A DNA stretch of 5,054 bases from an uncultured Bacteroidales bacterium (GCA_900321775.1 ONXE01000142.1:1-5054); one strand, 5' to 3'. Counted from the first letter of the stretch, positions 1 to 4,814 are shown. Numbers and translations: made by a program. Notes: generated by a model from the sequence alone, not told the origin.

Positions 1-1
1 T

Positions 2-484
2 AGTATTCTGAAAGACGGACGTGTCGCCGAGCAACGTGGCAAGAGTCATATGCTTGGGCATATCTTCCTGGAATACCAGTACCGCATCAACCCTTACATT
101 GGTGTAGGCCTGAAGACCGACATGGTTCATTTCTGGAGAGACTGGACCATATATAACGGTTATCATGATTTCGTTGGTCAAACCACTACCGGTGAATTCT
201 ATATGGACGTTGTGCCAATGGCGCGCTTCACGTTCCTCCACAAAGAGTACATCAACCTCTATGCTGCTGCAGGCATTGGTTTTTCAATGGGTTGCAACTA
301 CAACTATCCGCCAAGCGCGGATGACCTTTGGCTAAAAGCGGAAGCCACACTCTTCGGTGTCAGCATCGGCAAGAACGGATTCTTCGGAGCTGTGGAAATC
401 TTAAATATAGGTTTCGTCTTCGATGTTTATCCCCTGTTCTCTCCCACACAGTTTTTCACTGCCTCTATAGGCTACAGATTCTAA
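2..484 (+). CDS. Outer-membrane beta-barrel protein, C-terminal part (5' end outside window)
   Basis: The frame is open from the left edge to the TAA at 482-484, giving about 160 residues; the first internal ATG (50) is not taken as the start because the frame continues upstream of it. The residues alternate between hydrophobic/aromatic and polar ones in short strands, rich in Tyr, Phe and Gly (for example HIFLEYQYRINPYIGVGL, then INLYAAAGIGFSMGC), and the chain ends SIGYRF. A last strand closing on a terminal Phe is the typical signature recognised by the BAM machinery, so this is most likely a small beta-barrel of the outer membrane. The ligand or role cannot be read. It is followed after five bases by two small putative lipoproteins on the same strand, so the three are probably one operon. 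The exact family is not recognised; a generic outer-membrane beta-barrel domain is the safest label. Confidence 0.75.
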   Translation, partial: SILKDGRVAEQRGKSHMLGHIFLEYQYRINPYIGVGLKTDMVHFWRDWTIYNGYHDFVGQTTTGEFYMDVVPMARFTFLHKEYINLYAAAGIGFSMGCNYNYPPSADDLWLKAEATLFGVSIGKNGFFGAVEILNIGFVFDVYPLFSPTQFFTASIGYRF

Positions 485-489
485 GAGAT

Positions 490-750
490 ATGAAAAAGCC
501 GCAACTTCTCCTTCGCAAAGTGGTGCTCAAGGCTGCCGGCAAGGCGCTTGCACTCTTCGGGGTAATAATTACCTGCGACGGGTGTTTTCCCGTAGCTTAC
601 GGTCCCGGACCTCCTCCTCAGCCACCTCAATACTGGTCCGACCAGGAACCGGAAATGACGAATCCGCTGAACAAGAACACTGAAAACAATTTGGAATATG
701 AACAAACTCCAGACATCAGTACGCAAGACGGTTCTGCTGACCGTCGGTAA
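490..750 (+). CDS. Small putative lipoprotein, first of a tandem paralogous pair
   Basis: 86 residues, starting at the ATG five bases after the barrel gene's stop; an ATG further upstream in this frame (328) lies wholly inside the barrel gene and is rejected. The N terminus is basic (MKKPQLLLRK), followed by a hydrophobic stretch ending in two cysteines, Cys29 and Cys32. Alignment to the next gene places Cys32 opposite that protein's lipobox Cys32. Here the lipobox is degenerate (Cys-Asp-Gly-Cys), so lipidation is less certain than for its neighbour; Cys29 in Ile-Ile-Thr-Cys is an alternative. The mature part is proline-rich (GPGPPPQPPQYW, residues 38-49), then polar and low in complexity, with no recognisable domain. 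Its start region resembles that of short Bacteroidetes lipoproteins called radical SAM-associated, but no radical SAM gene is visible here, so no function is assigned. Confidence 0.6.
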   Translation: MKKPQLLLRKVVLKAAGKALALFGVIITCDGCFPVAYGPGPPPQPPQYWSDQEPEMTNPLNKNTENNLEYEQTPDISTQDGSADRR

Positions 751-967
751 GGCCCTCACGCTGTGCGGAGTGGCACTGACTTTTGCCGCCTGCTACGGCA
801 CACCTCCGCATGACCCGACACCACCGGACTACTGGGCACAAAAAAACGCCGAAGAGTCGCTCCTCGGCGTAGATCAGACGAAAGCCAACACCCCCGAACA
901 GACGGAGTGGGCTAATCGTGAAAGATGTGCAGAAACTCCCGGGGAACAGGAGTCTCAAAATGAATAG
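698..967 (+). CDS. Small putative lipoprotein, second of a tandem paralogous pair
   Basis: 89 residues. The ATG lies inside the preceding gene, in another frame, giving a 53-base overlap; the start is supported because residues 1-32 align without gaps to the paralogue's residues 1-32 (shared RK, GKAL, GV and Cys32). The signal is basic (Lys3, Arg9, Lys10), then hydrophobic, with a good lipobox Phe-Ala-Ala-Cys ending at Cys32. After the Cys comes YGTPP and, at 42-46, PPDYW, matching PPQYW in the paralogue. The rest is polar with no known domain. The last 18 codons overlap, tail to tail, the end of the pseudouridine synthase gene, and codons for roughly residues 50-58 coincide with a strong hairpin that reads as that gene's terminator. 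The C-terminal half may therefore have been acquired by reading into neighbouring sequence. Function unknown; inner-face or surface lipoprotein of the envelope is inferred. Confidence 0.6.
   Translation: MNKLQTSVRKTVLLTVGKALTLCGVALTFAACYGTPPHDPTPPDYWAQKNAEESLLGVDQTKANTPEQTEWANRERCAETPGEQESQNE
840..870 (-). terminator. Intrinsic terminator of the pseudouridine synthase gene
   Basis: On the - strand the arm ACGCCGAGGAG (870-860), loop CGA (859-857) and arm CTCTTCGGCGT (856-846) make an 11-base-pair stem with one G-T pair, followed at once by six T (845-840). This is a strong Rho-independent terminator shape, 41 bases beyond the stop of the gene at 912. On the + strand no T run follows, so it should act in one direction only. 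It lies entirely within the coding region of the convergent small lipoprotein gene. Confidence 0.8.
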
Positions 968-1808
968 TCTCCTCGTTAGCAGGGTGGATAAACTCCAGAA
1001 TGCGGGCATGCAGGCCTAACCGGTCTATCGGTGGAATCTTGCCCGAACCATATTTGCGGTCACTCACCACGGGGTGACCTACAGAGGCCATGTGCACACG
1101 AATCTGGTTGGTTCTACCAGTTTCCAGGTTCAGCTCCAGCAACGAATACTGCTCGTTGGACTTCACCACTTTGTAGTGCGTGATAGCTTTCTTTCCGCCG
1201 TCATCCACGGGCGAAGAATAAACCATGGTGCTTTTGGGGTCCTCGCTGAGCCAAGTGACGATTGTATCCTCGTCCTTGGGCATTTTACCCTCCACTACAG
1301 CCACATACGTGCGTTTTGTGACCAGTTCGCGCCAATAGGTACGCATATACTCCTGAAGCTCCTGGGTCTTGGCAAAAACCAGCAAACCGCTGGTCTCACG
1401 GTCCAGACGATGCACCACATAGATGCCGTTGCGTTTGTCGGAACGACGGACGTAGTCCCTGAGGATAGAGAAAGCCGTTGTCTCGGCAGAGCCGGGATGC
1501 GCAGCCACAGTCAGCAGGCCCTCCTTTTTCTCGACCACAATCAGATAATCGTCCTCATAGACAATACGCAGTTTGGGGTGGGTGAGAGTACGCGTTCCCT
1601 GTTCAGGCACAATAACTATCTGGTCTCCCTCTTGGAGCTCCACATTGGGGCGCGTTTCCACGCCACCGTTCAGTCTTACCACCCTGCGGGCCAACAGGTT
1701 CTTGACGCTGGTACGGGACATTCCGCCCATTTTGCTGAGCAGAAAGTCCATCAGCGTGCCTGATTGCTGTACACGAAGGGAAGTTTCCTGTTTCTTATGG
1801 TAGGCCAT
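912..1808 (-). CDS. RluA-family RNA pseudouridine synthase with N-terminal S4 domain
   Basis: 298 residues. Enzymes of this family isomerise specific uridines in rRNA or tRNA to pseudouridine in the cytoplasm. An S4 RNA-binding domain fills about residues 14-68 (LMDFLLSK, SRTSVKNLLARRVVRLNG, EGDQIVIV). The catalytic domain follows, with IVYEDDYLIVVEKKEGLLT at 82-100, the signature HRLDRETSGLL at 133-143 holding the expected catalytic Asp136, and the late conserved GRTNQIRVHM at 231-240. Length and domain order suit a full RluA/RluD-like protein. The start at 1808 is the first ATG before the S4 domain, just after the AT-rich repeat. Which uridine is modified cannot be decided from sequence by eye, so no gene symbol is given. 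It follows the rpmE terminator in the same direction, so it should have its own promoter, though I see no clear TTTG/TAnnTTTG pair. Its last 56 bases overlap the convergent lipoprotein gene. Confidence 0.93.
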   Translation of the reverse strand: MAYHKKQETSLRVQQSGTLMDFLLSKMGGMSRTSVKNLLARRVVRLNGGVETRPNVELQEGDQIVIVPEQGTRTLTHPKLRIVYEDDYLIVVEKKEGLLTVAAHPGSAETTAFSILRDYVRRSDKRNGIYVVHRLDRETSGLLVFAKTQELQEYMRTYWRELVTKRTYVAVVEGKMPKDEDTIVTWLSEDPKSTMVYSSPVDDGGKKAITHYKVVKSNEQYSLLELNLETGRTNQIRVHMASVGHPVVSDRKYGSGKIPPIDRLGLHARILEFIHPANEETIHFETPVPREFLHIFHD

Positions 1809-1813
1809 AAGAG

Positions 1814-1855
1814 TAATTAATAATTAATAATTAATAATTAATAATTAACAATTAA
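1814..1855. repeat. Tandem heptamer repeat, TAATTAA
   Basis: Five perfect head-to-tail copies of TAATTAA (1814-1848) are followed by a sixth with one change, CAATTAA (1849-1855), and then a degenerate TATTTAATTAA up to the terminator. The unit is nearly self-complementary. It fills the space between the ribosomal operon terminator and the start of the pseudouridine synthase gene, ending five bases before that ATG. AT-rich arrays like this are common between genes in Bacteroidetes; slippage could vary the copy number. Confidence 0.9.
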
Positions 1856-1865
1856 TATTTAATTA

Positions 1866-1895
1866 AAAAGGGCCGGCACAACTGCCTGCCCTTTT
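1866..1895 (-). terminator. Intrinsic terminator of the ribosomal protein operon
   Basis: Read on the - strand: arm AAAAGGGCAGGCA (1895-1883), loop GTTG (1882-1879), arm TGCCGGCCCTTTT (1878-1866). All positions pair except one A/G mismatch, and the T run TTTTT continues into AT-rich sequence. It sits nine bases past the rpmE stop and is well placed to end the rpsF-rpsR-rplI-rpmE transcript. The + strand could fold the same way, since the flanking A and T runs are symmetrical, but no + strand gene ends here. Confidence 0.8.
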
Positions 1896-1904
1896 GCTTT
1901 GCAA

Positions 1905-2159
1905 TTACTTGCGCTTGCGGTCGCCGTAGCGAGACATGAACTTGTCCACACGACCTGCGGTGTCCACCAGCTTCGACTTACCGGTATAGAACGGGTGCGA
2001 AGTGTTGGAGATTTCAAGTTTGATCAGGGGATAGGTCTTGCCTTCCACCTCGATGGTGTCCTTCGTAGCAGCGGTAGAGCGGCTGAAGAACTGAGTACCA
2101 TCAGACATATCTTTGAAAACTACTACACGGTAGTTATCAGGATGAATTCCAGCTTTCAT
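1905..2159 (-). CDS. rpmE2: 50S ribosomal protein L31, type B
   Basis: 84 residues, the usual length for the type B form. L31 lies in the central protuberance of the large subunit and bridges to the 30S head. The start MKAGIHPDNYRVVVFKDMSDG, then ISNTSHPFYTGKSKLVDTAGRVDKF, is characteristic of the family. There is no cysteine at all, so the zinc-binding CxxC pair of type A L31 is missing; this identifies the zinc-independent paralogue. The C terminus is basic (RYGDRKRK). It lies 37 bases after rplI on the same strand, with no promoter visible in the gap, and is followed by a terminator, so it is likely the last gene of the rpsF operon. Confidence 0.95.
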   Translation of the reverse strand: MKAGIHPDNYRVVVFKDMSDGTQFFSRSTAATKDTIEVEGKTYPLIKLEISNTSHPFYTGKSKLVDTAGRVDKFMSRYGDRKRK

Positions 2160-2196
2160 AATTTAATCAAATTAAACTCTGTAGTCATTGTTAAAC

Positions 2197-2640
2197 TTAC
2201 TCCGCTACAACTTCGTAGTGGATAGTAGCTTTCACGTCGCGGTGGAGGCGAGCCTCAGCCTCGTATTCGCCAACCTCTTTCGGAGCGTCCTTGATGGTGA
2301 TAACCTTGCGGTCTACCTCAAGTCCGGCCTTGGCAAGAGCCTCTGCCAACTCAGCGGTTGTAACGGTTCCGAACAGAGCACCGTTCTCGTTAGCCTTAAC
2401 AGCCACGGTTACCTTCGTTGCCTCCAGTTTCTCAGCCAATGCCTGAGCATCTGCAAGCATCTGGGCCAACTTGTGAGCGCGCTGCTTCAGCTCCTCTGCC
2501 AGAACTTTGCGGTTGCTCTCATTGGCAATGATAGCCATCTTGTTAGGAATCAGATAGTTGCGGCCATAGCCGTCACGTACTTTTACAATATCGTCTTTGT
2601 AGCCAAGATTCTTGACGTCAGTCTTCAAAATTACTTCCAT
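2197..2640 (-). CDS. rplI: 50S ribosomal protein L9
   Basis: 147 residues, the normal full length. L9 binds 23S rRNA near the L1 stalk with its N-terminal domain and reaches out with a long helix to its C-terminal domain, helping keep the reading frame. The N-terminal domain is clear: MEVILKTDVKNLGYKDDIVKV, then GYGRNYLIPNKMA, close to the family signature although Lys replaces the usual Gly in IPxGxA. Residues about 40-75 form the charged, Ala/Leu-rich connecting helix, and the C-terminal domain follows (FGTVTTAELAEAL, IKDAPKEVGEYEAEARLH). It starts 34 bases after the rpsR stop in the same operon. The gap is A-rich on the coding strand with no Shine-Dalgarno match. Confidence 0.97.
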   Translation of the reverse strand: MEVILKTDVKNLGYKDDIVKVRDGYGRNYLIPNKMAIIANESNRKVLAEELKQRAHKLAQMLADAQALAEKLEATKVTVAVKANENGALFGTVTTAELAEALAKAGLEVDRKVITIKDAPKEVGEYEAEARLHRDVKATIHYEVVAE

Positions 2641-2674
2641 AATTTCTGTTTCTTTTGGGGTTCAACAATCTTGA

Positions 2675-2938
2675 TTACTTCATGCAGTCGGTTACGTAAG
2701 GCAGCAGAGCCAAATGGCGAGCGCGCTTAACTGCCTGAGCTACACGACGCTGGAACTTCAGTGAAGTACCGGTGATGCGACGAGGAAGGATTTTGCCTTG
2801 CTCGTTCAAGAACTTCTTGAGGAACTCAGGATCTTTGTAATCGATGTACTTAATGCCGGCTTTCTTAAAACGGCAATATTTCTTCTTTTTGTTCTCACGA
2901 ACCTGCGGAGTGAGATAACGAATTTCCTGTTCTGCCAT
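2675..2938 (-). CDS. rpsR: 30S ribosomal protein S18
   Basis: 87 residues. S18 binds S6 as a heterodimer on the platform of the 30S subunit. The conserved block IDYKDPEFLKKFLNEQGKI, then LPRRITGT and LKFQRRVAQAVKRARHLALLPYV, covers residues about 32-82 and matches the family signature with Asn where Ser/Thr is usual. The N terminus carries the basic KKKKYCRF segment with one Cys, found in many S18 proteins. The ATG lies only three bases beyond the rpsF stop, so the two partners are made from one message, which suits equal production of the dimer. Confidence 0.97.
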   Translation of the reverse strand: MAEQEIRYLTPQVRENKKKKYCRFKKAGIKYIDYKDPEFLKKFLNEQGKILPRRITGTSLKFQRRVAQAVKRARHLALLPYVTDCMK

Positions 2939-2941
2939 GAT

Positions 2942-3298
2942 TTAAGCCTCCTCTGTTACTTCGGGTTTAACGGATTTGTGAATACGCTTCTGCGAGTACT
3001 CGTAAGCGTACTTATCAAGACGGAAGGTCAAGAAACGTACAACTTTTTCATCGCGGCGATAAGCCGTTTCGAGCGTCGCAATAACACTGGGTTCTGCGTC
3101 AAACTGCAGCAAGGCGTAGAATCCCGTCGTTTTGCCTTGGATGGGGTAAGCAAGACGCTTCAAACCCCACTCCTCGCGGTTACTGATGGTCGCGCCATTG
3201 TCCACGAGAAGTTTCTCGAATTTGTCAACCGCTTCCTTCATCTGAATTTCAGACAAAACGGGAGTCAAGATGAAAGCGGTTTCATAATGATTTACCAT
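2942..3298 (-). CDS. rpsF: 30S ribosomal protein S6
   Basis: 118 residues, the expected ferredoxin-like S6 fold. MVNHYETAFILTPVLSE begins strand 1, the helix MKEAVDKFEKLLVDNGATI follows, then EWGLKRLAYPIQGKTTGFYALLQFDAEP, the conserved basic-aromatic strands that touch S18 and rRNA, and VVRFLTFRLDKY near the end. The C terminus is acidic (EVTEEA), as often in S6. It is the first gene of the operon; its start at 3298 is preceded by a leader of about 100 bases with a structured element and an A-rich run, and by a clear Bacteroides-type promoter. S6 with S18 is known in other phyla to bind its own mRNA leader and repress translation, and the leader here could support that. Confidence 0.97.
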   Translation of the reverse strand: MVNHYETAFILTPVLSEIQMKEAVDKFEKLLVDNGATISNREEWGLKRLAYPIQGKTTGFYALLQFDAEPSVIATLETAYRRDEKVVRFLTFRLDKYAYEYSQKRIHKSVKPEVTEEA

Positions 3299-3304
3299 AA
3301 ATAC

Positions 3305-3329
3305 TTTTAATTAGTTTTAATTAGTTTTA
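3305..3329 (-). repeat. Decamer direct repeat in the A-rich leader before rpsF
   Basis: TTTTAATTAG occurs twice in a row on the + strand (3305-3314 and 3315-3324), followed by TTTTA (3325-3329). In the mRNA this is an unstructured A/U-rich tract ending a few bases before the rpsF start codon. There is no Shine-Dalgarno sequence, so an A-rich leader is likely what loads the ribosome, as is usual in Bacteroidetes. Confidence 0.75.
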
Positions 3330-3333
3330 CATA

Positions 3334-3397
3334 TCCGTTCCGCACAATGCCCCGTCCCCCTGTTGAGGGGATTTCGGCGCAATTCGCGCAAAACGGA
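3334..3397 (-). promoter_or_regulatory. Structured 5' leader of rpsF, candidate S6:S18 autoregulatory site
   Basis: In the - strand RNA, TCCGTTTTGCGCGA (3397-3384) pairs along 14 positions with TTGTGCGGAACGGA (3347-3334), four of them G-U. Inside sits a second hairpin, CCCCT (3370-3366), loop CAAC, AGGGG (3361-3357). Between the two stems is an uneven internal loop that contains CCG (3377-3375) on the 5' side. A two-stem element with a CCG in the loop is the published S6:S18 binding motif upstream of rpsF in several phyla, where the complex represses its own operon. The outer stem begins about one base after the predicted transcription start. The pairing is seen directly; the regulatory role is inferred from position and family knowledge. 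Confidence 0.6.
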
Positions 3398-3400
3398 CTG

Positions 3401-3432
3401 CAAAGGTACTGCTTTTTTCTGAACTGACCAAA
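3401..3432 (-). promoter_or_regulatory. Bacteroides-type promoter of the rpsF operon
   Basis: On the - strand TTTG (3432-3429) is followed after 20 bases by TACCTTTG (3408-3401). This matches the -33 TTTG and -7 TAnnTTTG elements used by the Bacteroidetes primary sigma factor, at the preferred spacing. Transcription should start near 3398, giving a leader of about 100 bases before rpsF. Confidence 0.88.
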
Positions 3433-3433
3433 C

Positions 3434-3499
3434 TTTTCTCTGAAAAAATGCATTTTTCTGCCCTTTTTGGCTGATTTTGTGCATTTTTCTGCCATTTTT
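3434..3499 (-). promoter_or_regulatory. Phased A/T-tracts upstream of the rpsF promoter (probable curved DNA)
   Basis: Seven A or T tracts of four to six bases are centred at about 3435.5, 3445.5, 3455, 3466, 3476.5, 3486 and 3497, that is every 9.5 to 11 bases, close to one helical turn. All are T runs on the + strand except the A6 at 3443-3448. In-phase A-tracts bend DNA and upstream AT-rich stretches can contact the polymerase alpha subunits, so this may be an activating upstream region for a strongly expressed ribosomal operon. Activity is inferred; phasing is seen. Confidence 0.6.
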
Positions 3500-3501
3500 G
3501 G
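3449..3501. repeat. 22-base direct repeat, 31 bases apart
   Basis: Two copies, 3449-3470 and 3480-3501, both beginning TGCATTTTTCTGCC and ending TTTTTGG, differ at one of 22 positions (C at 3463, A at 3494). Start-to-start distance is 31 bases, about three helical turns, so both copies present the same face. They lie 17 bases upstream of the -33 element of the rpsF promoter and carry four of the phased T-tracts. Confidence 0.9.
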
Positions 3502-3525
3502 GAACAAAAGCGGTCAAATTGAGGC

Positions 3526-4809
3526 TTATTTGCTCTCCGGATGGCCTATTTTGCCGGCGAAGAGGATGGTTCCGTACGTGCACTCGCGGATGAAGAGGAG
3601 GAAGGGGCGGTTGACGATAAAGGGCGGAACGACGTCAGGCTCTGCTGACATATAATCCATCGTAGCAACTGTAACCGCTGCGGCTTTAGCACCAGCTTCG
3701 TCCATTTCGAGGAAAGAATCCTGGAAGAGTTTGGAGAGGTACAAAGGCTCTTCCGCAATGCCGGAGAAGTCGGCCAGTTGTCCGCTGAAAGCGTCTGTCA
3801 TGCCGAGCGTTTTCATGTCGTCATTGAGGTCACGATGGTATTTGAGCGTGAACTTGGGCAGTTTCACTTCTACATCGTACTCGCCGAGCGCTGTCTCGAG
3901 TAGTTGCAACGCTTGCATGTTGAGCAACGCCAGATACTCATCACAGCTGACTCCCTCGCGCGGTAGGATGATATCCATGCAGTATGCTTTATCTTTGAAG
4001 TACAAGCGTAACATGCGTGCACCATATGACTCCAGACCACCTTCTGTGGAGCAAATCCATGCGGGGGCACGAGTGACCATCACCTTTTCGTTCATATTCA
4101 TCATACTCACAGTCACCGTTTTTCCTTCGGTGGTAGTAAAGTCCTCGTCGCGGGTGGCACTCTTCTTAAACTCAACCTGCCAATTACCCTTGAAATAGAT
4201 GGCGTTGGTGAGGACCATGCGTGCGTCGTCGCTGAAAGGCTCATTGATAACCTCTTTGATGAGACCTTTGGTGTTTTTGTCGGCCCAATCGTTAATGGCT
4301 TTCGGGGCCAACTGGTCTTGCAGGTCGAGATTAACAACGTCAGCGAGGTAGTACATTTTGTTGATTCCGATGAAATCTTTTTTGGCGTGGCATTGGTTAT
4401 CCACCCAGATTGCATCGGCTATTTTCATGTCTGTGGTTTTGTCGAGGTAGGGCAGGTTCTCAAGGATGTTCTTGTAGTACTCGTTGAGGTCGTCCACGCT
4501 GTAGCCTTCGGCACCGATAGTGGAGAGGATTTGGTCAAGCGTGTTACCCTCTGCGCCATTGGTCATCATGCCGCAGACAAAAGCCACTCCAAGGGGGGAG
4601 AGGAAGACATTTTCCGAACTCTTCTCGTTGGCGTTAACTTGTTTGAGAAGGTCGAGGGAGAACTCGTTTTGTTGGCTGTTGATAACTCGCTCTTCGCTCG
4701 TAAGAGTAAGAGTTTTCACTTCATGAGGCATATTCTCGTCATGAGGCATATTCTCGCAAGCAGCAAGTAATATGGCTGCACTCAGCAGCAGTATGGTGGA
4801 TTTTTTCAT
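3526..4809 (-). CDS. Serpin (serine protease inhibitor), lipoprotein
   Basis: 427 residues, full length for a serpin plus a signal. Serpins are suicide inhibitors: a protease cuts the reactive loop and is trapped covalently. The signal MKKSTILLLSAAILLAAC ends in lipobox Leu-Ala-Ala-Cys, so Cys18 should be lipidated. A short tether with a repeated ENMPH follows, then serpin landmarks: NVFLSPLGVA (67-76), TNAIYFKGNWQVEF (201-214), ADFSGI (346-351), the hinge EAGAKAAAVT (371-380), and the signature FIVNRPFLLFI (397-407), matching the PROSITE serpin pattern. The Ala-rich hinge with Gly at P15, small Ala at P14 and Thr at P8 is the inhibitory type. Counting from it puts P1-P1' at Met387-Ser388, as in alpha-1-antitrypsin. 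The start is fixed by a strong Shine-Dalgarno. It follows an unknown gene by 14 bases. Tannerella miropin is a comparable lipoprotein; the target here is unknown. Confidence 0.95.
   Translation of the reverse strand: MKKSTILLLSAAILLAACENMPHDENMPHEVKTLTLTSEERVINSQQNEFSLDLLKQVNANEKSSENVFLSPLGVAFVCGMMTNGAEGNTLDQILSTIGAEGYSVDDLNEYYKNILENLPYLDKTTDMKIADAIWVDNQCHAKKDFIGINKMYYLADVVNLDLQDQLAPKAINDWADKNTKGLIKEVINEPFSDDARMVLTNAIYFKGNWQVEFKKSATRDEDFTTTEGKTVTVSMMNMNEKVMVTRAPAWICSTEGGLESYGARMLRLYFKDKAYCMDIILPREGVSCDEYLALLNMQALQLLETALGEYDVEVKLPKFTLKYHRDLNDDMKTLGMTDAFSGQLADFSGIAEEPLYLSKLFQDSFLEMDEAGAKAAAVTVATMDYMSAEPDVVPPFIVNRPFLLFIRECTYGTILFAGKIGHPESK
4721..4756. repeat. Perfect 18-base tandem duplication inside the serpin gene
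   Basis: TCATGAGGCATATTCTCG occurs twice head to tail, 4721-4738 and 4739-4756, with no difference. It is six codons long and in frame, giving ENMPHD then ENMPHE at residues 19-30, directly after the lipidated Cys18. It lengthens the tether between lipid anchor and inhibitor domain. Lack of any mismatch suggests a recent duplication. Confidence 0.92.
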
Positions 4810-4814
4810 GATGA

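Noticed and set aside
328..489. An upstream ATG extending the first lipoprotein gene
   Set aside because: The extension is inside the barrel gene in another frame; the ATG at 490 gives a signal sequence that aligns with the paralogue's start.
1074..1763. A 229-codon open frame on the + strand opposite the pseudouridine synthase
   Set aside because: It lies wholly antisense to a gene with clear S4 and catalytic motifs, and its translation has no recognisable motif; long antisense frames are common opposite such genes.
2160..2196. Possible promoter between rplI and rpmE (TAATTTG on the - strand)
   Set aside because: It lacks one base of the TAnnTTTG spacing and has no TTTG partner at the right distance.
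2188..2730. A + strand open frame opposite rplI and the end of rpsR
   Set aside because: It is a shadow of two unmistakable ribosomal protein genes on the other strand.
3495..3511. Weak inverted repeat after the serpin gene (TTTTG, loop TTCC, CAAAA on the - strand)
   Set aside because: The stem is only five mostly A-T pairs and no proper T run follows, so it is not a credible terminator. I see no intrinsic terminator for the serpin, and read-through into the rpsF operon remains possible.
3307..3583. Two short - strand open frames in the gap before rpsF
   Set aside because: They span the promoter, phased A-tracts and leader hairpin; their translations are Lys/Phe-rich from the A/T tracts and one overlaps the serpin end out of frame.
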